From NCBI RefSeq assembly GCF_014287275.1, contig NZ_JACONZ010000005.1, forward strand, positions 279,850-343,849: a stretch of 64,000 bases of DNA, read 5' to 3'. Positions 8,865-18,075 of this stretch are shown one piece after another. Each line of letters opens with the position of its first letter. Position 1 is the first letter of the stretch. Both the position numbers and the translations under genes were made by a program. The notes under the pieces were generated by a model, which was not told the origin of the DNA, made no database searches, and was given only the letters and a program-made list of their open reading frames with translations. The stretch comes from Anaerofilum hominis (lineage in GTDB: Bacteria > Bacillota > Clostridia > Oscillospirales > Ruminococcaceae).

Positions 8865-10301
8865 ATGCGTTCACATGACCGCTATATCAGCCCGTTCCAG
8901 ACCCGCTACGCCAGCGAGGAGATGCAGTACATCTTCTCTGAGGACAACAAGTTCAAGACCTGGCGGCGGCTTTGGATCGCTTTGGCCCGCGCCGAGCAGC
9001 GGCAGGGCCTGCCCATCACCGACCAGCAGATCGCCGAGCTGGAGGCCCACAGGGACGAGATCAACTACGAGGTGGCAGAGGCGCGCGAAAAAGAGGTGCG
9101 CCACGACGTGATGAGCCATGTTTACGCCTACGGCGTGCAGTGCCCGGCGGCCAAAGGCATCATCCATCTGGGGGCCACCAGCTGCTATGTGGGCGACAAT
9201 ACCGATATCATCGTCATACGCCAGGCCCTCACCGCGGTGCGGCGCAAGCTGCTCAACGTGATCGCGCTGCTGGCGGACTTTGCGGAAAAGTACAGGGAGA
9301 TGCCCGCCCTGGCTTACACCCACCTGCAGCCGGCGCAGCTCACCACCGTGGGCAAACGGGCCACTCTGTGGCTCAATGAGCTGATGATGGACCTGGAAGA
9401 GGTGGATCACCGCATCGGCTCGCTGGCGCTGCTGGGCAGCAAGGGCACCACCGGCACCCAGGCCAGCTTTGTGGAACTGCTGGACGGGGACGACGCCAGG
9501 ATCAAGGCGATCGAGGACGATATCGCCGCGGAGATGGGGTTTGAAAAGGTGGTGCCGGTATCCGGCCAGACCTACAGCCGCAAGGTGGACGCCATGGTGC
9601 TCAACGCGCTGGCGGGCATCGCGCAGAGCGCGATGAAGTTTGCCAACGACCTGCGCATCCTGCAGAACTTCAAGGAGATGGAAGAACCCTTTGAGGCCCA
9701 TCAGATCGGTTCGTCCGCGATGCCCTATAAGCGCAATCCCATGCGCTCCGAACGCATCTGCGCGCTGGCGCGCTATCTGATGGTGGACGTGCTGAACCCC
9801 GCCTTTACCGCGGGCACCCAGTGGTTCGAGCGCACGCTGGACGATTCGGCCAACAAGCGCATCGCCGTGGCGGAGGGCTTTCTGGCTGCTGACGCCATTT
9901 TGAATATCATGCTCAACGTCTGCGACGGGCTGGTGGTCTACCCCAAGGTCGTGCGGGCGCGGGTGCTGAATGAGCTGCCCTTTATGGCCACGGAAAATAT
10001 CATGATGCAGGCGGTGAAAAAAGGCGGCGACCGGCAGGAGCTGCACGAGCGGCTGCGCCGCCACTCTATCGCCGCCGGCAAGGTGGTCAAGGAGGAGGGC
10101 GGCCGCAACGACCTGATCGAGCGGGTGCTGGCCGACCCGGCCTTTCAGCTCAGCGAGGCCGAGGTGACGGAACTGCTGAAGCCGGAAGATTTCATCGGCC
10201 GGGCGCCGAGACAGGTGGAGGAATTTTTGGACGGCGTGGTGCGCCCGGTGCTGGCGGCCAACAGAGAGCTGCTCGGCGAGCGGGCCGAACTGAGCGTCTG
10301 A
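8865..10301 (+). CDS. purB: Adenylosuccinate lyase
   Basis: Cleaves SAICAR to AICAR and adenylosuccinate to AMP, serving both the main path and the AMP branch fed by PurA at 31.3 kb. 478 residues, normal length. The superfamily signature GSSAMPYKRNPMRSER is near residue 285, and the catalytic His regions appear as LGATSCYVGDNTD and TYLHLQPAQ-like YTHLQPAQLTT. ATG 8865 follows GGAGG with a 7-base spacer. A strong terminator lies about 85 bases downstream, ending the purine cluster. Confidence 0.96.
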   Translation: MRSHDRYISPFQTRYASEEMQYIFSEDNKFKTWRRLWIALARAEQRQGLPITDQQIAELEAHRDEINYEVAEAREKEVRHDVMSHVYAYGVQCPAAKGIIHLGATSCYVGDNTDIIVIRQALTAVRRKLLNVIALLADFAEKYREMPALAYTHLQPAQLTTVGKRATLWLNELMMDLEEVDHRIGSLALLGSKGTTGTQASFVELLDGDDARIKAIEDDIAAEMGFEKVVPVSGQTYSRKVDAMVLNALAGIAQSAMKFANDLRILQNFKEMEEPFEAHQIGSSAMPYKRNPMRSERICALARYLMVDVLNPAFTAGTQWFERTLDDSANKRIAVAEGFLAADAILNIMLNVCDGLVVYPKVVRARVLNELPFMATENIMMQAVKKGGDRQELHERLRRHSIAAGKVVKEEGGRNDLIERVLADPAFQLSEAEVTELLKPEDFIGRAPRQVEEFLDGVVRPVLAANRELLGERAELSV

Positions 10302-10385
10302 GCACCGCTCTGCCCCGGCGGCAGAGAGGGAGAAAAGACGGAAAAGAGGATCGTCCTGCCGGTGCGGGCCGATCGTTTTTGGGAC

Positions 10386-10428
10386 AAAGCGCGGGAGCGG
10401 CCCCCAAGGCCCGCTCCCGCGCTTTTTT
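10386..10428 (+). terminator. Rho-independent terminator after purB
   Basis: Perfect 12-bp GC stem (GCGCGGGAGCGG and complement, 10389-10400 and 10411-10422), flanked by A and T runs and followed by six T. Confidence 0.9.
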
Positions 10429-10587
10429 GCTTTTGCACCGCGCAGAGGGGACCGGGCCTGCGCCGCCGGGCGGCCCGGCAGCGCGGGAAAGAGAATGGGA
10501 ATAGAAAAGAGCGGCGGAAAAGGAATGGCGCAGGGGCGCTTTGCAGGAGGGGGATGACTCTAAAAATGTTTTCCTGGAAAATACAAA

Positions 10588-10633
10588 TATATGAGAAATC
10601 TCATATACAGCGATTTTTGGGGGGAGGTATAAT
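10588..10633 (+). promoter_or_regulatory. Candidate promoter with palindromic operator
   Basis: A perfect inverted repeat TATATGAG-AAAT-CTCATATA (10588-10607) overlaps a weak -35 (TATACA, 10604-10609). An 18-bp spacer leads to TATAAT (10628-10633). It points toward the DUF4180 gene but a repeat element lies between. The rest of the 10302-10859 gap contains the purB terminator and the repeat. Confidence 0.45.
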
Positions 10634-10803
10634 AAAAAATAGACGCAGGCTATTTTTTCGGCCATTCGCCCGGTTGCCGCGTAAGCGGCGAGGGCGGGGC
10701 CATAGAAATAAGATGTTTTTTATTGCGGAGCAATAAAAAATAGCCGCAGGCTATTTTTTTCGGCCATCCGCCCGGTTGTCCCGCAGGGATGGGGGCAGGC
10801 CAT
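10634..10803. repeat. Composite palindromic repeat, copy 1
   Basis: Two hairpins of the type AAAAAATAG..CTATTTTTT (10634 and 10735 regions) are each followed by a CGCCCGGTTG box and a GGC-rich tail. Between them is a palindrome of the TTATTGCGCAGCAATAA type (10718-10742). The same modules recur at 13.3, 47.7 and 51.0 kb. Confidence 0.75.
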
Positions 10804-10859
10804 GGAACTGACGCTGGAAGCAGAACTTGGCAAAATCTATTTTTTAAGGGAAACAGAGT

Positions 10860-11222
10860 ATGAACATTCGAACAGTTACCAAAAACGGTATCGCCTGTGC
10901 GGTCGTCGAGAGCGACAGCGTGGTGATCACCGACGCGGCATCGGCGCTGGACGTCTTGATGACCGCAAAGTATGAGGCAAACACCGAAAACGTTGTGATC
11001 GATAAAAAACTCGTTGCAGAGGACTTCTTTGTTCTCAGCCGCGGTCTTGCGGGGGAGATCCTGCAAAAGTATATAAACTACGGCGGACGGATCGCAATTT
11101 ACGGCGATTATTCTCACTATACCAGCAAACCCCTGAAAGACTTTATCTATGAGAGCAACCGGGGCAGGGATGTCTTCTTTGCCGCCACGCAAGAGGAAGC
11201 CCTTGAGATGCTGACAAAATAG
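10860..11222 (+). CDS. DUF4180 family protein
   Basis: 120-residue protein matching the DUF4180 pattern, including LAGEILQKYINYGGRIAIYGDYS and SKPLKDFIYESNRG. No enzyme motif is visible and the family's function is not established. It has no membrane segments. ATG 10860 is preceded by AAGGGAAACAGAGT, a modest ribosome-binding site. Composition is less GC-rich than the purine genes. No operon partner is apparent; the MFS gene follows 215 bases later on the same strand. Confidence 0.8.
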   Translation: MNIRTVTKNGIACAVVESDSVVITDAASALDVLMTAKYEANTENVVIDKKLVAEDFFVLSRGLAGEILQKYINYGGRIAIYGDYSHYTSKPLKDFIYESNRGRDVFFAATQEEALEMLTK

Positions 11223-11437
11223 AGTTTTGCCTGCCCCTGTTTGATGAGGACCGTGGGCCGCACCCCGACCCGCAGAGGGAAAGGGGGGGTGCCGCAAAAA
11301 GAGTCCCCCCTCTTCTCCACATCTTTCCGCGCCGCCGCGCGCTTTTTTTCGCGCCGGGCAGCGCGCGGCGGGTACAAAGGTGGATGCCCGGCAGGACAGA
11401 TGGGCGCACGCCCGCAGAACAAAAGGAGGAACGCTGT

Positions 11438-12661
11438 TTGAAAGCAAATTCCGTGAGCCAGAAAAAGAAATTGGCGATCGCCACTGTTTTCACCTTTGTC
11501 TTTATGGCAGGCTACGCCCTTTCGGCGGGGATGCTGGGCACTTTGATGCCCCGCATTATCGAGTATTACGGGCTGACCCTGAGCGCGGCCTCTTCCATCA
11601 ACATTGCCAAAGAGGTGGGCAACACCACGTCGATGATCTTTGCGCTGCTGGTGGTGGACCGGCTGGACAAAAACCGGTTGCTGGCCGTGATGGGCCTGTG
11701 TTTTGGCGGCGCGCTGCTGTTGTTCGGCGCCGCGCCCGCCTTTGCGCTGCTGCTGGCAGTCCAGCTGGTCATCGGCTTTTCCGGCGGCTTGCTGGACAAT
11801 CTCTGCGCGACATATGTCTCTGACCTGTATGGCGAGCGGCGGGCGCGCTTTGTCTCCATCCTGCACACCCTGTTTGCCGTGGGCAATATGGCCGGGCCGA
11901 AATTTGCCGCATGGTGCTATTCTGTCGGCGGCTGGACCCTCAGCTTTTTGACCAGCGGCGTGGCGCTTGCCGCGGCGGCGGTGCTCTTTTTCGCGCTGAC
12001 CCGCCTGGTCGGTCCCCCGGCCGCGGCCGTGGAAAAAACCTCCGGCAAAACGCGGCAGAATATCCCCTACGGCAAGATCCTGCGGGGCAAAAATCTCTGG
12101 TATCTCTCCATTGCCAGTATGTTTTTCTCCGGCCTGACCTATCTCACCGTCTGGCTGCCCACCTATCTGGACTGGCGCGATGCGTCTGTGTACACCACTG
12201 ATTTTTGCGCCACCGTGATGACCGCTTATTCCCTGGGCATGCTGATCAGCCGTACCGGCCTTGCGGCCCTGTCGGAAAAGATCAGCACAGCTGTCTATGT
12301 GAAGTGGTCCTCACTGCTCGCAGCGCTGCTCTTTGCGGTGCTTTTGGTGGTGCAGCAGCCCCTTGTCTGGATGGGCGGCATCTTTCTCTTTGGGGTCATC
12401 AGCGGCGCCAACTACACGGCCCGCTTCGTGCTCTCCTGTCAGGAATATCCAGAATACAGTTCCACTGCCTCGGCTTTCACCGGCGCGTTTGCCGCGCTGG
12501 GCAATATCCTGTACAGCGCGGGCATCGGCGCGCTGGCGGACGCGGGCTATTACACCCAGGCCCTTTTTATGATCGTGGGCGCGCTGGGTCTGGGCTTTGT
12601 GATCTTTACGTTTCTTTACCGGCCGCCCGAGCGCCGCGGCCCGGCGCCGGAAAAAGCGTGA
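11438..12661 (+). CDS. MFS transporter
   Basis: About 407 residues with roughly 12 hydrophobic segments typical of the major facilitator superfamily; substrate not evident. A TTG start at 11438 is preferred because AAAAGGAGG sits at 11421-11429 with good spacing. A longer in-frame start at 11384 would add a polar, unlikely N-terminus upstream of the ribosome-binding site. The short loop between segments 2 and 3 contains VVDRLDKNRLL, in place of the usual MFS motif A. A strong terminator follows at 12768-12810, so it is probably a single-gene transcript. Confidence 0.88.
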   Translation: MKANSVSQKKKLAIATVFTFVFMAGYALSAGMLGTLMPRIIEYYGLTLSAASSINIAKEVGNTTSMIFALLVVDRLDKNRLLAVMGLCFGGALLLFGAAPAFALLLAVQLVIGFSGGLLDNLCATYVSDLYGERRARFVSILHTLFAVGNMAGPKFAAWCYSVGGWTLSFLTSGVALAAAAVLFFALTRLVGPPAAAVEKTSGKTRQNIPYGKILRGKNLWYLSIASMFFSGLTYLTVWLPTYLDWRDASVYTTDFCATVMTAYSLGMLISRTGLAALSEKISTAVYVKWSSLLAALLFAVLLVVQQPLVWMGGIFLFGVISGANYTARFVLSCQEYPEYSSTASAFTGAFAALGNILYSAGIGALADAGYYTQALFMIVGALGLGFVIFTFLYRPPERRGPAPEKA

Positions 12662-12767
12662 GCGGGGGCGTCCGGGCTTCAGCGCGCTTTTGAAAAAGAA
12701 AAATTGTGCGCCGCGCCAGAGCCAGCCTCGAAAACTGGAAAAGCCCGGCCGCCGCGCGGAAAAACAG

Positions 12768-12810
12768 AAGAGCATCCCAGCCGCCCTGCAGCGGCTGGGA
12801 TGCTCTTTTT
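12768..12810 (+). terminator. Terminator downstream of MFS gene
   Basis: 16-bp perfect stem (12768-12783 with 12792-12807, AAGAGCATCCCAGCCG and complement), 8-base loop, then T run. It could serve both strands. Confidence 0.9.
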
Positions 12811-12923
12811 GCATGGGCGCGGCCCCTGGATAACGATGCAGCCGCGGGGGCCAGGGGGCCGGCAGCGCGGCCGCACAGGCATGGCGCTGGGACCGGGACG
12901 GCCTGCGCCTCTGCATCAGGGCC

Positions 12924-13274
12924 TCACTTTCGCAGGATACGGTCCATCGCTTTCCCCTTTGCGAGTTCGTCGATCAGTTTGTCGAGATAACGGATCTCTC
13001 TGACCAGAGGGTCCTCGATCTCCTCCACCCTCACGCCGCAGACCGTTCCCCAGATCAGGGTCCGGTTGGCGTTCGGCTGCGGGGCATTTTTGAAAAAGTC
13101 CCCGTAACTCACCGGTTCCGTCAGGCTTTTTTCCAGCGCCTCCGCACTGTACCCGGTAAGCCAGCAGATGATCTCGTTTACTTCCGCCGTTGTCCGGCCC
13201 TTTTTCAGGGCTTTGGCGGCAAGCAGCGCGTAAACATCTGAAAAGTTCATACGAAAGATCTTGTCATAGCTCAT
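12924..13274 (-). CDS. DUF2200 family protein
   Basis: 116-residue protein with the DUF2200 signature: [37 protein letters not shown] and the conserved C-terminus [17 protein letters not shown]. Function of the family is unknown. It starts at ATG 13274 with GGAGGACTC-like sequence upstream and is convergent with the MFS gene. A copy of the palindromic repeat lies directly upstream at 13.3 kb. Confidence 0.88.
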   Translation of the reverse strand: MSYDKIFRMNFSDVYALLAAKALKKGRTTAEVNEIICWLTGYSAEALEKSLTEPVSYGDFFKNAPQPNANRTLIWGTVCGVRVEEIEDPLVREIRYLDKLIDELAKGKAMDRILRK

Positions 13275-13287
13275 TTTGAGTCCTCCG

Positions 13288-13455
13288 CAATAAAAAATAG
13301 CCGCAGGCTATTTTTTATTAGCCATGCGGCCTGTCCTCAGGCCGCGGCGAATCGAAATCAGTTGTTTTTATTGCGCAGCAATAAAAAATAGCCGCGAGGC
13401 TATTTTTTGGGCCATGCGCCCGGTTGCCGCGCAGGCGGCGAGGGGGCAGGCTGCG
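13288..13455. repeat. Composite palindromic repeat, copy 2
   Basis: Contains the AAAAAATAGCC/GGCTATTTTTT hairpin twice, the GCGGCCTGTCCTCAGGC box, the palindrome TTATTGCGCAGCAATAA, and the CGCCCGGTTGCCGCG box. It sits between the DUF2200 start and the cardiolipin synthase stop. Confidence 0.8.
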
Positions 13456-13551
13456 GCGCGCGCGGGGCGGGAAAGACCGTCCCCCTAAGGCAACGCCTGC
13501 GGCGGGCCGCGCCCGCCAGACAGCGGCTCTGCGCCGCCTGCGCGGACCGGG

Positions 13552-15087
13552 CTACATCAGCGGCGCAAAAACGCGCAGCACCGCCCGGGCCAGACGGGTG
13601 CGCAGAGGCAGGCCGCGGCATTCCTCCAGCGTGACGGGGCGGCTTTTCTCCAGCGTCTCGAGGTAATCCCGTTCCATGTCCGCGATACAGGGGGCGCGGT
13701 ACATCCACACGCCGCATTCAAAGTGGAGGTAAAGGCTGCGGTAATCCAGATTGATGGTGCCGATCACGGCTGTTTTTCCGTCGACCACAAAGCTCTTCGC
13801 GTGGATAAAGCCGGGGGTGTACTCATAGATCTTCACCCCGGCCTCGATCAGCTCAAGATAATAAGAGCGGGTCATGGCGTGGACGAATTTTTTGTCCGCA
13901 ATATGGGGGGTGACGATGCGCACGTCCACCCCGCGCTTGGCCGCGCAGGACAGGGCCGATACCATCTCGTTGCCGATGATGAGATAGGGCGTGTTGATCC
14001 AGACCCGGTCGGTCGCCGCGCCCAGCAGGTTGAGATAGACGTTTTCCCCCGCGGGCTCGCCGTCGAAAGGGGAGTTGCCGAAAGGCTGCACCCAGCAGTC
14101 CCGCACATCGGGGAGCGGGGCGTAGACCTGCGGGCGATAGGCGTCGTAATCCTCCGCCGTGCCCTCACAGTAGTCCCACAGCGAAAGAAACATCATGGTC
14201 AGGCTGTAGACCGCCTCCCCCTGCAGGCGCACGACGGTATCTTTCCAGTGTCCGTGCTTGACGACGCGGTTGATGTATTCGTCCGCCAGATTGATGCCGC
14301 CGGTGAACCCGGTATGCCCGTCCACCACGCAGATCTTGCGGTGATCCCGGTTGTTAAAGCGGGAGCTGACCACCGGGATAAAGGGGTTGAACCTGCGGGC
14401 CCGGATGCCCATCTGCCGCAGGGTGCGGTCGTAACCCGCGGGCGCGGTCATGATGCTGCCCAGATCGTCGTAAAGAAAACGCACCTCCACCCCCGCGGCG
14501 GCCTTTTCCCGCAGCACGGCGAGGATGGCGTCCCACATCTCGCCGGGCTCGACGATAAAATACTCCATAAAGATATAGTGCTGCGCGCAGCGCAGCGCTT
14601 TCAGCATGGCGGGAAAAGCGTCGTCCCCCAAAGGGTAATAGTCCACCAGGGTATTCTGAAAAGCCGGGCAGCCGGCGTAGCTGCGGATATAGCGCGATTG
14701 CCCGGCCGCCGCCGGGTCAGCCGCTTCCAGCCCGGCGCAGTCCGGCCCGCTGCCGGAGAGGGCCTCCGTCATCTGCTCCTCGATGGGCTGCATCCGCCGG
14801 CGGGTGCGGGCGGACAGGCGATGCCCGCCGAACACCACGTAAAACAGCCCGCCGAACACCGGCGCCAGCAGGATGACGATGATCCAGGCGATCTTATAGG
14901 CCGGGTGGCTGCGGTTGCTGACGATCTCCAGCACCATGATCAGGGCAAAGATGGTGCAGACCAGATAAAAGTAGGAAAAATACTTTTCAAACCGCACCAT
15001 CATGCCGATGAGCAGACCCAGCTGAAGCAGGATCAGCAGCGCCACGATGACCACGCGGTGAAAGACAAAGCTCAAAATCTTTTTCAC
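13552..15087 (-). CDS. cls: Cardiolipin synthase (phospholipase D superfamily)
   Basis: Membrane enzyme that joins two phosphatidylglycerols into cardiolipin. 511 residues: two or three N-terminal membrane segments (first ~70 residues), then two PLD/HKD motifs, HRKICVVDG with GGINLADEY and HAKSFVVDG with GTINLDYRS, both catalytically complete. GTG 15087 is chosen because AAAGGA lies about 9 bases upstream; the longer frame to 15147 begins in unlikely sequence. It is divergent from the Fur-family gene, sharing a short intergenic region. Confidence is high for the family; other PLD phosphatidyltransferases are possible. Confidence 0.9.
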   Translation of the reverse strand: MKKILSFVFHRVVIVALLILLQLGLLIGMMVRFEKYFSYFYLVCTIFALIMVLEIVSNRSHPAYKIAWIIVILLAPVFGGLFYVVFGGHRLSARTRRRMQPIEEQMTEALSGSGPDCAGLEAADPAAAGQSRYIRSYAGCPAFQNTLVDYYPLGDDAFPAMLKALRCAQHYIFMEYFIVEPGEMWDAILAVLREKAAAGVEVRFLYDDLGSIMTAPAGYDRTLRQMGIRARRFNPFIPVVSSRFNNRDHRKICVVDGHTGFTGGINLADEYINRVVKHGHWKDTVVRLQGEAVYSLTMMFLSLWDYCEGTAEDYDAYRPQVYAPLPDVRDCWVQPFGNSPFDGEPAGENVYLNLLGAATDRVWINTPYLIIGNEMVSALSCAAKRGVDVRIVTPHIADKKFVHAMTRSYYLELIEAGVKIYEYTPGFIHAKSFVVDGKTAVIGTINLDYRSLYLHFECGVWMYRAPCIADMERDYLETLEKSRPVTLEECRGLPLRTRLARAVLRVFAPLM

Positions 15088-15162
15088 GTCGACCAATCCT
15101 TTCCCGCCCGCGGGCGGCAGGCTCTGTGTGTATCCTACCACGAACACGGCGGCAGGGCAAGT

Positions 15163-15191
15163 TTGACAAGGCCGGGCGCGGGGGTTACAAT
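15163..15191 (+). promoter_or_regulatory. SigA-type promoter of the Fur-family gene
   Basis: TTGACA (15163-15168), exactly 17 bp, TACAAT (15186-15191). The apparent ATG at 15190 lies inside the -10 box, so translation must start further down, at GTG 15226. Confidence 0.85.
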
Positions 15192-15225
15192 GAAAACGAC
15201 AGAAAGCAGAAAGGGGGCGGCGCGT

Positions 15226-15654
15226 GTGGAAGAGGATCTGCTGCGCGCGGTCTCACTGAAAAGCACCCGCAAACGGCGGCTGATTTTGACCCTGCTGGGC
15301 GAGGCGCCCCTGCCGCTGACCGCGGAGGAATTATACGAACAGGCCCGGCAGACCACCCCCATCAGCCTGTCCACCGTTTACCGCATCCTGGCGGCCTGTA
15401 CCGAACATGGGCTGCTGCTGCGCAGCGTCAGCGGGGACGGACGGACCTACTATCAGCCGAACCGCCACCAGCACAAGCACGAGCTGCGCTGCACGGTCTG
15501 CCATGAGGTGGTGCCCATCGACGAGTGCCCGCTGGAAAAGATCGAGGCCGAACTGGCCCAAAAGACCGGCTATGAGATCACCGGCCACACGTTCGAGCTG
15601 TCCGGCATCTGTCCGCGCTGCGCGGGGAAGCGGAAACAGGAAAAGCGCGGATAA
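15226..15654 (+). CDS. Fur-family metal/peroxide-responsive transcriptional repressor
   Basis: 142 residues from GTG 15226, with AAAGGGGG 8 bases upstream. An earlier in-frame ATG (15190) falls within the promoter -10 box and is rejected. The N-terminal winged helix includes STVYRILAACTEHGLL. The C-terminal part has the His-rich HQHKHELRCTVC segment and two CxxC pairs (CTVC, CPRC) expected for structural zinc. Whether it senses iron, zinc or peroxide cannot be told. Targets are not evident; the nearest divergent gene is cardiolipin synthase. A perfect 17-bp terminator stem follows at 15749. Confidence 0.92.
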   Translation: MEEDLLRAVSLKSTRKRRLILTLLGEAPLPLTAEELYEQARQTTPISLSTVYRILAACTEHGLLLRSVSGDGRTYYQPNRHQHKHELRCTVCHEVVPIDECPLEKIEAELAQKTGYEITGHTFELSGICPRCAGKRKQEKRG

Positions 15655-15748
15655 GGCCGGGGAGGGCGGCTGCAAAGCGGGGCCCTGCCCGTGTTCTGCG
15701 GCGCAGAGGAGCTGCGGGCGCTTTTTGCACAAAGCGGATAAGACAACA

Positions 15749-15787
15749 AAAGACCGGCCGGTATCTTCTGGATACCGGCCGGTCTTT
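15749..15787. terminator. Bidirectional terminator between Fur-family and SGNH genes
   Basis: 17-bp perfect stem AAAGACCGGCCGGTATC with complement, 5-base loop, A and T runs on each side; it serves convergent genes. Confidence 0.9.
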
Positions 15788-15886
15788 GTATCGGTCCGGG
15801 CCGGCCCGCGCAGCCTGTGTGGCCCGGCGGCCTGCCGGGCGCGGCGCGCAAAGCAAAAGTTTGCGAAAAAACGGGCGGCCGCATTT

Positions 15887-17470
15887 TTACGGCTCCTGAA
15901 CGGCCCCTCCCCCCGCATCCCCGTTTTCGGGGACCGCGGTCGGCGTGGGCGTGGGGGTGACCTCCACGACGGGCTCAGGGGTCGCGGTGGCCACCGGCGC
16001 CTGGGTCGGCTCCACCACGGGGGCGGACGGCTGCGGCGTGGGGGTGGGAGTCGTCACGGGCGGCGGTTCCGGGGTCGCGGTGGGCGCTGTCGTCGGGGAG
16101 GGCGACGGCGTCGCCTTGGCTTTAAAGGTGGCGGTCACCACGATCTTTTCGGTGGCGTTGCCGGGCACCTGAAAGGTCAGCTCCGGGTTGGAGGTGTCCT
16201 CGATGCGGCCCACCGTGCAGCCCCAGCCGGCAAACTCATAGCCCTCTTTGGGCACGGCCTTTACCTTGGTGCAGGCCGCGCCGGGGGCCACCGTCTGCTC
16301 CAGCTTGCCCTCCAGCGTGCCGCCCGCGGCCGTGTCCGAAACGGTGAACACCACCGGCAGCCCCTCCGGGGTGGCGGTCGCCTTGGGCTTGTCGGTGTGC
16401 ACGGCCAGCGGATCGCTGGAGATGATGTCGGGCGGCGTCTCCTTGCGCTCCGGGATGGACTTCAGCGGCTTGGGCCGGGTGTCCTCGGTGATGTAGCTGT
16501 GGGTGCGGAAATAGGCGAACATGGCCTCCATGGCGTCCTTGTTCAGGTGGATGCCGTCGCTGATGGTGTAATCCCATTTGGCAAAGCCGGTCTTTTCGTC
16601 CTTGAGCGCTTCGGCGCTGTTGAGGAATTTGTACCCCAGCTCCTGCGCCATGTCCGCCAAAGCCAGATTGAACTTGTCGATGGTCTGCATCGTGATGTTC
16701 GGGTTGTCCCGATACTGGTGCACGGGCGGGATGGAGTTGACGATGATATCCGCGTAGGGGTAAGCGTCGTGGATCTTTTCCAGCGCCGTCTTGTACTGCT
16801 GCACCAGGGTCTCGGCCGTCCAGCCGATGGTGTTGTTGGTGCCGAAAGTGATGATGATGCGCCGGGGCTGCATGATCTTGACCGCCTCGGGGATGGTGAC
16901 GGGGTTGGAGTAGCCCTTAAAATAGACGCAGGCCTTGGTGGGCACCATCTGGATGCCCATCGAGATGATGCCGATGTCGTTTTTCAGGGAGGTGAGCCCA
17001 TAACTCATCATACGGGCGGTGTTGGAATCGCCGATGAACAGCGTCTCGTCGATGTACTCCTGCCCGGCGTCCTCGCTCTCGGCAAGGATGGTCTCGGCAT
17101 ATTTGGATTCGTCGATCTTGTCCGCATCCTTGTCATAGGCCAGGTCGGTGGAATTTTCGACCCACGAGATGCTGGAGGGGATGCCGCTCTCAGAGGGCGC
17201 TTTGCCCCCGCAGGAGGACAGCAGCAGCACCACCAGCACGATCACGGCAACAAGGGCCAGCACCCCGCCGCCCAGCAGCAGCGCCGCGCGCTTTTTCTGA
17301 GTGGGCGGCAGCTGGGAAAAAGAGGCCGCAAAACCCGCTTTCCGCCTTTTTTTTGGCTCTTTGCGGGGCGGCCGGTTTTGCCCGGAGGGACCGCCGTCCC
17401 GCTCCGGCCGGGGGCCGGGCTTGGAGGATCTGTGGGCGCCGCGGGTGCGGCGGCGTTCAAATTCGTTCAA
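15887..17470 (-). CDS. Membrane-anchored SGNH/GDSL hydrolase with B-repeat-like domain and Pro/Thr-rich tail
   Basis: Likely cell-surface esterase or acyl-hydrolase. From TTG 17470: basic cytoplasmic N-terminus, one membrane segment (about residues 62-86) ending LLLSSCGG, then SGNH catalytic blocks FIGDSNTARM (Ser, ~148), IIITFGTNN (Asn) and SDGIHLNKDA (Asp/His). Next is an InlB-B-repeat-like unit ending KEGYEFAGWG, and finally a long TPTPTP/TPEPPP tail. The frame stays open to GTG 17521, but that start has no ribosome-binding site, whereas AAAGGGG precedes TTG 17470. A candidate promoter (TAGAAT at 17542-17547) supports the shorter form. The substrate may be wall or capsule acyl groups; this is inference. 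Confidence 0.82.
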   Translation of the reverse strand: MNEFERRRTRGAHRSSKPGPRPERDGGPSGQNRPPRKEPKKRRKAGFAASFSQLPPTQKKRAALLLGGGVLALVAVIVLVVLLLSSCGGKAPSESGIPSSISWVENSTDLAYDKDADKIDESKYAETILAESEDAGQEYIDETLFIGDSNTARMMSYGLTSLKNDIGIISMGIQMVPTKACVYFKGYSNPVTIPEAVKIMQPRRIIITFGTNNTIGWTAETLVQQYKTALEKIHDAYPYADIIVNSIPPVHQYRDNPNITMQTIDKFNLALADMAQELGYKFLNSAEALKDEKTGFAKWDYTISDGIHLNKDAMEAMFAYFRTHSYITEDTRPKPLKSIPERKETPPDIISSDPLAVHTDKPKATATPEGLPVVFTVSDTAAGGTLEGKLEQTVAPGAACTKVKAVPKEGYEFAGWGCTVGRIEDTSNPELTFQVPGNATEKIVVTATFKAKATPSPSPTTAPTATPEPPPVTTPTPTPQPSAPVVEPTQAPVATATPEPVVEVTPTPTPTAVPENGDAGGGAVQEP

Positions 17471-17521
17471 GATATTACGCCCCTTTGTGAGGGAAGCCTC
17501 AAAAAATTTCAGCGCGCGCAC

Positions 17522-18075
17522 GGCGGGCTGATGTCTGTTTTATTCTACCATAACCGGCCTGTCAGTACAAGGGCGCAGCATTTTCCAGCGGGAAAGCGGC
17601 GGCCCGCCGTTTTTCAAAAAAGCGGTCTGCGGCCCCGGACGGGCGCGCCGGGAAAAGAGCGCCTGGGCGGCGGACGGCGGCCTGCGGCGCGTATACACCC
17701 CGCCCGCCCGGCCCGGTGCGGCGGTAAACCTTTTTCGAGCCGGTAAAGAGCGGGTACGAGCCGGCTCCGCCGCCCGGACTGGCCCGACGGCAAAACGGAG
17801 GCACTGCGGCGGGCCGCGGAGGTCCCGGCGCACGGCATTCCAAAACTGCCCCGCGCCCCCTGGGGCGCAACGCGGCCCCCGTCGAAGCCCTCAGCTGATG
17901 CCGACGCCGCCGGGACAGCGGCGTGGGCGCACGCTTTGCGGGCGGGCGGCTCTGCCGGCGCGCCGGAGCGCCCTTTTCCCGCGGCCCGGAAAAGCGCGCC
18001 GCAGTGCGGATACGCCAAGGGCCCGGGGTCTTTAAGACCCCGGGCCCCCTGACCTCCCGCTTTTGGATGCCGGGC
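17522..18075. other. GC-rich gap without recognised gene
   Basis: Holds the candidate promoter of the SGNH gene at its left edge and a terminator hairpin at 18019-18047. I see no convincing coding sequence in the rest. Confidence 0.6.
18019..18047 (-). terminator. Hairpin downstream of the flavoprotein gene
   Basis: 12-bp perfect GC stem (GGGCCCGGGGTC and complement) with TTTAA loop, 28 bases past the stop of the minus-strand gene. It lacks a strong T run, so it may act as a weak terminator or mRNA stabiliser. Confidence 0.6.

Noticed and set aside
13723-15189. N-terminal extension of the Fur-family frame through the cardiolipin synthase gene
   Set aside because: Antisense to a conserved gene and upstream of a consensus promoter.
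15190-15225. ATG 15190 as Fur-family start
   Set aside because: Lies in the -10 box of the gene's own promoter.
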